From an uncultured Bacteroidales bacterium (GTDB taxonomy: Bacteria > Bacteroidota > Bacteroidia > Bacteroidales > Paludibacteraceae), in contig ONIM01000001.1 of NCBI GenBank assembly GCA_900317885.1, positions 1 through 64,000 of the forward strand: a stretch of 64,000 nucleotides of DNA. Reading direction: 5' to 3'. Of this stretch, positions 60,133-64,000 are shown one piece after another (the stretch's first letter is position 1; the number at the start of each line of letters is the position of its first letter). The position numbers and the translations under genes were made by a program. The notes under the pieces were generated by a model that did not search any database, was not told the DNA's origin, and saw only the letters and a list, made by a program, of their open reading frames with translations.

Positions 60133-63100
60133 CGCTGAGCCTCCTTTCTGATGCTCGTGCGCGTTCCGAGGGCGTCGTATGCCGCACCCTGATAGAGGAT
60201 CATCAGTTTGCCCTCATGGATGATCTTCTCCGGATCTTCGCGGTGCGGCTCTACGCCGATGGTCTCTATCTGTGTCGGCGTCCGCGGAGGCGTAGCGGTG
60301 ATTAAGAACCGTTCTGCTGCGGTTTTGTTCGTCGCACGGAAGGTATAAGTGTTTCCGGTACGGATCTCCGCGGCCTCATCTGCCAGACGGTCGTAAAGAT
60401 AGATCGTCTCGCCCTCGTAGTCGAACGAGAAGGTATAGATACTGTCCTCACCTGCGCGGAACGACAGGTATTGGCCTTCCGGCGTCTCTATCGCCGCTAC
60501 CGCCATCTCGCCGCAGTCTTTGACTACAGCCAGCTTTGGAGCTATCGCATCGCCCTCTATCTTCCGTCCGTCCCATCCGTCCTCGTAGGACTGCGAGAAA
60601 TCGCCGCGCGAGAGGATATGTACGCGATCGGCGCCAAGGCTGTCGCCTACTACCGTCAGTACCATTACCTCCGGTTCGCCGCTCTGCGCTGCACGCCGGG
60701 GCGCACGCATCGGCTGAGTAGAAGTCTTGAAGTACTTGGAGTCATATACCACGCGGTTGTACGCCAGTTTCAGACTCGCTCCGGCAGCTGTTGTTTTCAC
60801 AAAGAATCCCTGCATGGCAGGAATCACCGAGTCGGCACCTGCCAGATACGGCGAAGAATGAATCGGCACTACGGCGTACTGACCCGGCAAGGTAGCGGCT
60901 GTACCGGAGTGGGCGTCAACCGGTGTACCATGAACGGTCCAGTTGTCATAAGTTCCGGAATGGTAGATATAGATAGCTGTCTCCGCGTTCGTGAAATCAT
61001 CATCCTGCATCTCCTGAATCTTGATAGGTGCAGTCCAGCTATTCGCCGCGAAAGCGTAACCATCCGCATCGCAGTTATCCAGCTCGATGGTCGTCGTTAC
61101 CGGAGCGTTCAGTTTGCCGGTGAAGGTATAGGTCTTCTTTGCCTTCTGGGTAATACAATAGCCCTCAAACGGCACCAGTACATCATTATTATCCACCCAT
61201 TGCCATAATCCTCCCAAGCCATCCGTCGAGCCCTCCGTCCAGCGGCACATCCATGCGGCATAATAGAGCGACATCGCGGTCTTTGCGGCCTGGAAAGGAA
61301 TACCTATATATTGCCAAACGGGATTAGGGGAAGTGGCATTCTCACCGCGGCTGTAATACTGCACCGTTGCCCGAACGTCAGACTCCTTATTACCATAGAC
61401 GAATGAGCCGTTTCCTGTATCATCCGCTTTGATCAGCAGATCCTCCGCTTTGATGGTGGTCGGTGAAGCGTAACGGGTGTCATTCACCTTGGCTACCATA
61501 CCCGCTACCGTCAGTCCTCCGTTCGGCTCTACGATAAGAATACCATCTACCGGATTACCCAGGGCGTCTTTTCCTTGGTTGACCTTCACACTACCGGCAT
61601 GCGCATAGTCGTTATCTACATGACACTCCGCGATGATACGCGTCGGATGGTATGGCGTCGGCACGATGTTATAGCCGGGGAACCAATTGGCAGCCGTACT
61701 CCATTTGCCGTCACCCTTGGTTCCCGTACCGCTATAAGCGGAAGGATTAAACCCGTGATTACCGGCGCCGTTATCAAATACCAGCGAGCAGTCGGCTATC
61801 TTCGACTCATCCGTCATGAGCAGGTAGTCAATCATCTGATGCATCACCACGCGCCCGGCGTCGGATAGATTGTCCATCTCATAGAAGTTAATGCCGTATA
61901 GCATCAATCGCGCAGGGAATACTATCTGCCGTTCGCAGCAGACAATCAGGTCGCGTTTATTATCCGTATCTTTTATGGTAGCTAAGAAGATATAATCCGG
62001 CGCCTCATTAATCACGAATCCCTGCAGACCTTTCGCGTCTCCTTCCGTACTCAAACTGCTGAGTACATGTACCGTCGTATCCGCCTCATTGAGCACATCG
62101 ACTCCTTCCGCATCGCCGAAGATAGCGTGACCTGCGCAAAGAATCTTCATGTCCTGTACCTTCGGACTCGGATCCTTCGGGTTGGAATCGATATGCCAGT
62201 TCTTTCCGTTCTCTCCGGCTACGTATGCCTCGAAACTGAGAATCGGTTTCTTGTCTATCAGCGTACCGATAGCATTCGTATAACCCTTGGGGGTTGACAA
62301 GAAGTCTGTTACTACCAATAAGTCATATTGCTCGTAATAGGCCGCTATCTCCGCTTCATCCTTCGTGGCGTAGCCGTTTACGCAAGTCACGTCATAGAAG
62401 CCGTTCAGATAGGTTAACAGATCTTTACAACTGGTCGAATCACTCGTTTCATAATCCGTAAAACTACCACCTTCGGCTATGCTTTCTTTCTCTGTACCGG
62501 TAATGATGAAAGCTATCTTTGACCGCTGACTTGCCGGATAAATACGGATAGTAGCATCTATAGTATAGGTGCGGGCAGGGCTGCAAGTATTCGCTACCGT
62601 GAAAGTAATCGTTTTCGTTAACGTTGAGGTATTTTTCAAATCAGGTACACCCTGAATATAGATGCGTTCATTCTCGTATTTGTAGGTACATCCGGGTATA
62701 GCCTCCGATGCCAATTGGAGAACATACTGAATACCGGTGGTATCAAAATCGCAGGACAGGCGCACCAGCGCCATATCTACATCTTGCCCGTCGCGGATAG
62801 TGATGGTAGGCACTGTCGTTTTCAGCGTCGGAGCTATATCACAGGGCGCTATCCAATGGGCATACAAGGTGGCTGTTGCTACATCCTTGTCCCAGTTGCG
62901 CACGCCTGCTCCCAAGCCGTTGTAATACTGCGTTCCGGCTCCGTTCGGCGCGTCGTAGTAGCCGCCAAACACATACCCTGAACGCATCGGAAGGGTACGG
63001 ATCTCCGGCATCTCATTGCCAAGAATAGCCGTCTCTGTAGTGGTATAACTATTGTACGCTCCGGGAGCGCTTAGGGTAATTTGGGACGAAGATACTATCT

Positions 63101-64000
63101 GTAAAGAAGTAACGTATAGATTGCTTCCACTAGGCACTATGTAGTGCGTGCCGGCAGCCACCGAGACGGTGTATATCGCGTCGCCGTCAGTACTCTTTTT
63201 AGGAATCGTAATCGGATTCAAAGTACCTTCTTTATTATCTGCCACATAGAATACCGGATTCTTCTGAACCCCGATTTTTACTGCTGATGGTTGATCCGTA
63301 CGGAACTGGATATAGTTGGTTCCCTTAGTGCCAACTTGTATTCTTTCGCTGTTTCCGGCTACAGCATTGGAACTGGGAGCATACTCAAAATCCGAGTCGT
63401 CCAACCATGCCTTCGCCCCTGAGCGAACACCTATACGCGGTTTGTTAAAGTTCAATGTATAGCCTACGCTACCGGGAGTAGGCAGAGGAGTTCCTGTTTC
63501 ATTAGCAATGACTTGCACGATTTTTACATCGATACTCTCTACCGTGATATACAATGACGCCGGAGTCAGTTTGTCATTGTCAATGGTATAGGTCTGAGTC
63601 AACGGGGAATTGCCGGAAACACTATAGTTTGATAAAGAAGATACAGAATTGGCAGTCCCGATTGGGTTCTCTTTAATGTCACCGATATAGATTTTTTTAG
63701 CGGAACCGTTCGTGTTATATACGACAATAGTGAATTCTGTATGAGTGGTCTTGCAATCATACCGAACCATTCGGTCATGATAACTCATATTAGACCATCC
63801 TGTTACACCTCCCCCTAACTGAACTCCCTTGGTATAACTCACGCCATCGTAAGAGGTGGAAGAAACAGAAGCCATCGTTGTAGCCCCGGTATAGAAATCG
63901 CCGGTAAGCGTACCGGTTCCGGATGTACCGGAGATACCTTGTAAGTAATACGCCGTGCTTGCTATTACCATGACAGCTTCGTCCGAAACAACCGATACCG
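60129..64000 (-). CDS. Large surface protein with InlB-type repeat and ThuA-like domain, N terminus outside window
   Basis: The frame is open to base 64000, so the N terminus is missing; at least 1289 residues are present. After beta-rich segments there is an InlB-B-type repeat (RSGYVFGGYYDAPNGAGTQY ... ATLYAHWI, about 340-385 from the ATG at 63971). A segment of about 220 residues starting AFIITGTEKESIAEGG, with LLVVTDFLSTPKGY and LMLYGINFY, resembles a ThuA/glutamine-amidotransferase-like fold. The C-terminal part is beta-rich, and the end has HEGKLMILYQGAAYDALG, like two other secreted proteins here. Its role is probably adhesion or surface processing. Confidence 0.75.
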   Translation of the reverse strand, partial: VSVVSDEAVMVIASTAYYLQGISGTSGTGTLTGDFYTGATTMASVSSTSYDGVSYTKGVQLGGGVTGWSNMSYHDRMVRYDCKTTHTEFTIVVYNTNGSAKKIYIGDIKENPIGTANSVSSLSNYSVSGNSPLTQTYTIDNDKLTPASLYITVESIDVKIVQVIANETGTPLPTPGSVGYTLNFNKPRIGVRSGAKAWLDDSDFEYAPSSNAVAGNSERIQVGTKGTNYIQFRTDQPSAVKIGVQKNPVFYVADNKEGTLNPITIPKKSTDGDAIYTVSVAAGTHYIVPSGSNLYVTSLQIVSSSQITLSAPGAYNSYTTTETAILGNEMPEIRTLPMRSGYVFGGYYDAPNGAGTQYYNGLGAGVRNWDKDVATATLYAHWIAPCDIAPTLKTTVPTITIRDGQDVDMALVRLSCDFDTTGIQYVLQLASEAIPGCTYKYENERIYIQGVPDLKNTSTLTKTITFTVANTCSPARTYTIDATIRIYPASQRSKIAFIITGTEKESIAEGGSFTDYETSDSTSCKDLLTYLNGFYDVTCVNGYATKDEAEIAAYYEQYDLLVVTDFLSTPKGYTNAIGTLIDKKPILSFEAYVAGENGKNWHIDSNPKDPSPKVQDMKILCAGHAIFGDAEGVDVLNEADTTVHVLSSLSTEGDAKGLQGFVINEAPDYIFLATIKDTDNKRDLIVCCERQIVFPARLMLYGINFYEMDNLSDAGRVVMHQMIDYLLMTDESKIADCSLVFDNGAGNHGFNPSAYSGTGTKGDGKWSTAANWFPGYNIVPTPYHPTRIIAECHVDNDYAHAGSVKVNQGKDALGNPVDGILIVEPNGGLTVAGMVAKVNDTRYASPTTIKAEDLLIKADDTGNGSFVYGNKESDVRATVQYYSRGENATSPNPVWQYIGIPFQAAKTAMSLYYAAWMCRWTEGSTDGLGGLWQWVDNNDVLVPFEGYCITQKAKKTYTFTGKLNAPVTTTIELDNCDADGYAFAANSWTAPIKIQEMQDDDFTNAETAIYIYHSGTYDNWTVHGTPVDAHSGTAATLPGQYAVVPIHSSPYLAGADSVIPAMQGFFVKTTAAGASLKLAYNRVVYDSKYFKTSTQPMRAPRRAAQSGEPEVMVLTVVGDSLGADRVHILSRGDFSQSYEDGWDGRKIEGDAIAPKLAVVKDCGEMAVAAIETPEGQYLSFRAGEDSIYTFSFDYEGETIYLYDRLADEAAEIRTGNTYTFRATNKTAAERFLITATPPRTPTQIETIGVEPHREDPEKIIHEGKLMILYQGAAYDALGTRTSIRKEAQR

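Overview
The window is chromosomal DNA from a member of the Bacteroidota, most likely order Bacteroidales. Three signs support this. Promoters have the Bacteroidota form: a -7 box TAnnTTTG with a TTG-containing -33 box about 20 bases upstream. Many starts lack a Shine-Dalgarno sequence. Several families are typical of the group: hybrid two-component system, DUF3467, DUF4290, DUF4827, PCMD, and SufC/SufD. Gene density is high, no rRNA, tRNA, CRISPR or intact insertion sequence was found, and operons are joined by ATGA or TAATG overlaps.

Layout. Bases 1-7000 (minus strand): an amino-sugar/tagatose-phosphate type operon (SIS isomerase AgaS, GatZ/KbaZ-like protein, CE7 acetylesterase, PfkB kinase, beta-helix/metallophosphoesterase fusion, then a secreted protein cut by the window edge). 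7445-10568 (plus): a large secreted beta-helix protein and a 43-residue peptide. 10717-15958 (minus): CBM9-like protein, hexosamine-1-kinase-like protein, nucleoside phosphorylase, DUF3467, glycosyltransferase and PCMD protein. 16039-17412 (plus): chorismate synthase and a PspC protein. 17483-23250 (minus): hexuronate operon (uxaC, kdgK, eda, MFS transporter) ending in a secreted propeller-like protein. 23439-24434: polyprenyl diphosphate synthase. 24493-29357 (minus): a short SufD with SufC, then endonuclease/phosphatase, DUF4290, prs and a glutaminyl-cyclase-like lipoprotein.

29469-40421 (plus): TtcA-like PP-loop protein, DUF486 protein, sirtuin, MenA, RmlA, a hybrid two-component regulator, two lipoproteins, GlmM and LpxB. 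40381-46617 (minus): RsfS, FtsH, M16 peptidase, SurE and a small membrane protein. 46764-47300: YbaK/ProX-type deacylase. 47457-49089 (minus): an AT-richer accessory patch with a small membrane protein and a three-gene DUF3791/DUF3990 toxin-antitoxin-like module. 49747-59462 (plus): potA, potB, a fused potC and potD, overlapping a 996-residue TPR protein and an outer-membrane barrel protein. 59479-64000 (minus): a large surface protein cut by the window end and a small C-terminally anchored protein.

The strongest unexplained signals are two. (1) A polyamine ABC operon whose PotC carries an extra signal peptide and periplasmic domain, and which is translationally coupled to a TPR protein and an outer-membrane barrel, suggesting one envelope-spanning system. 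(2) Families of short repeats: four intergenic arrays with unrelated sequences but the same 11-bp period, 7- and 8-bp arrays sitting on gene junctions (one family encodes signal-peptide residues of two different proteins), and two dispersed repeat families inserted in frame in coding sequence. A TTG...CAA palindrome also recurs at the -33 box, shared by both promoters at two divergent gene pairs.
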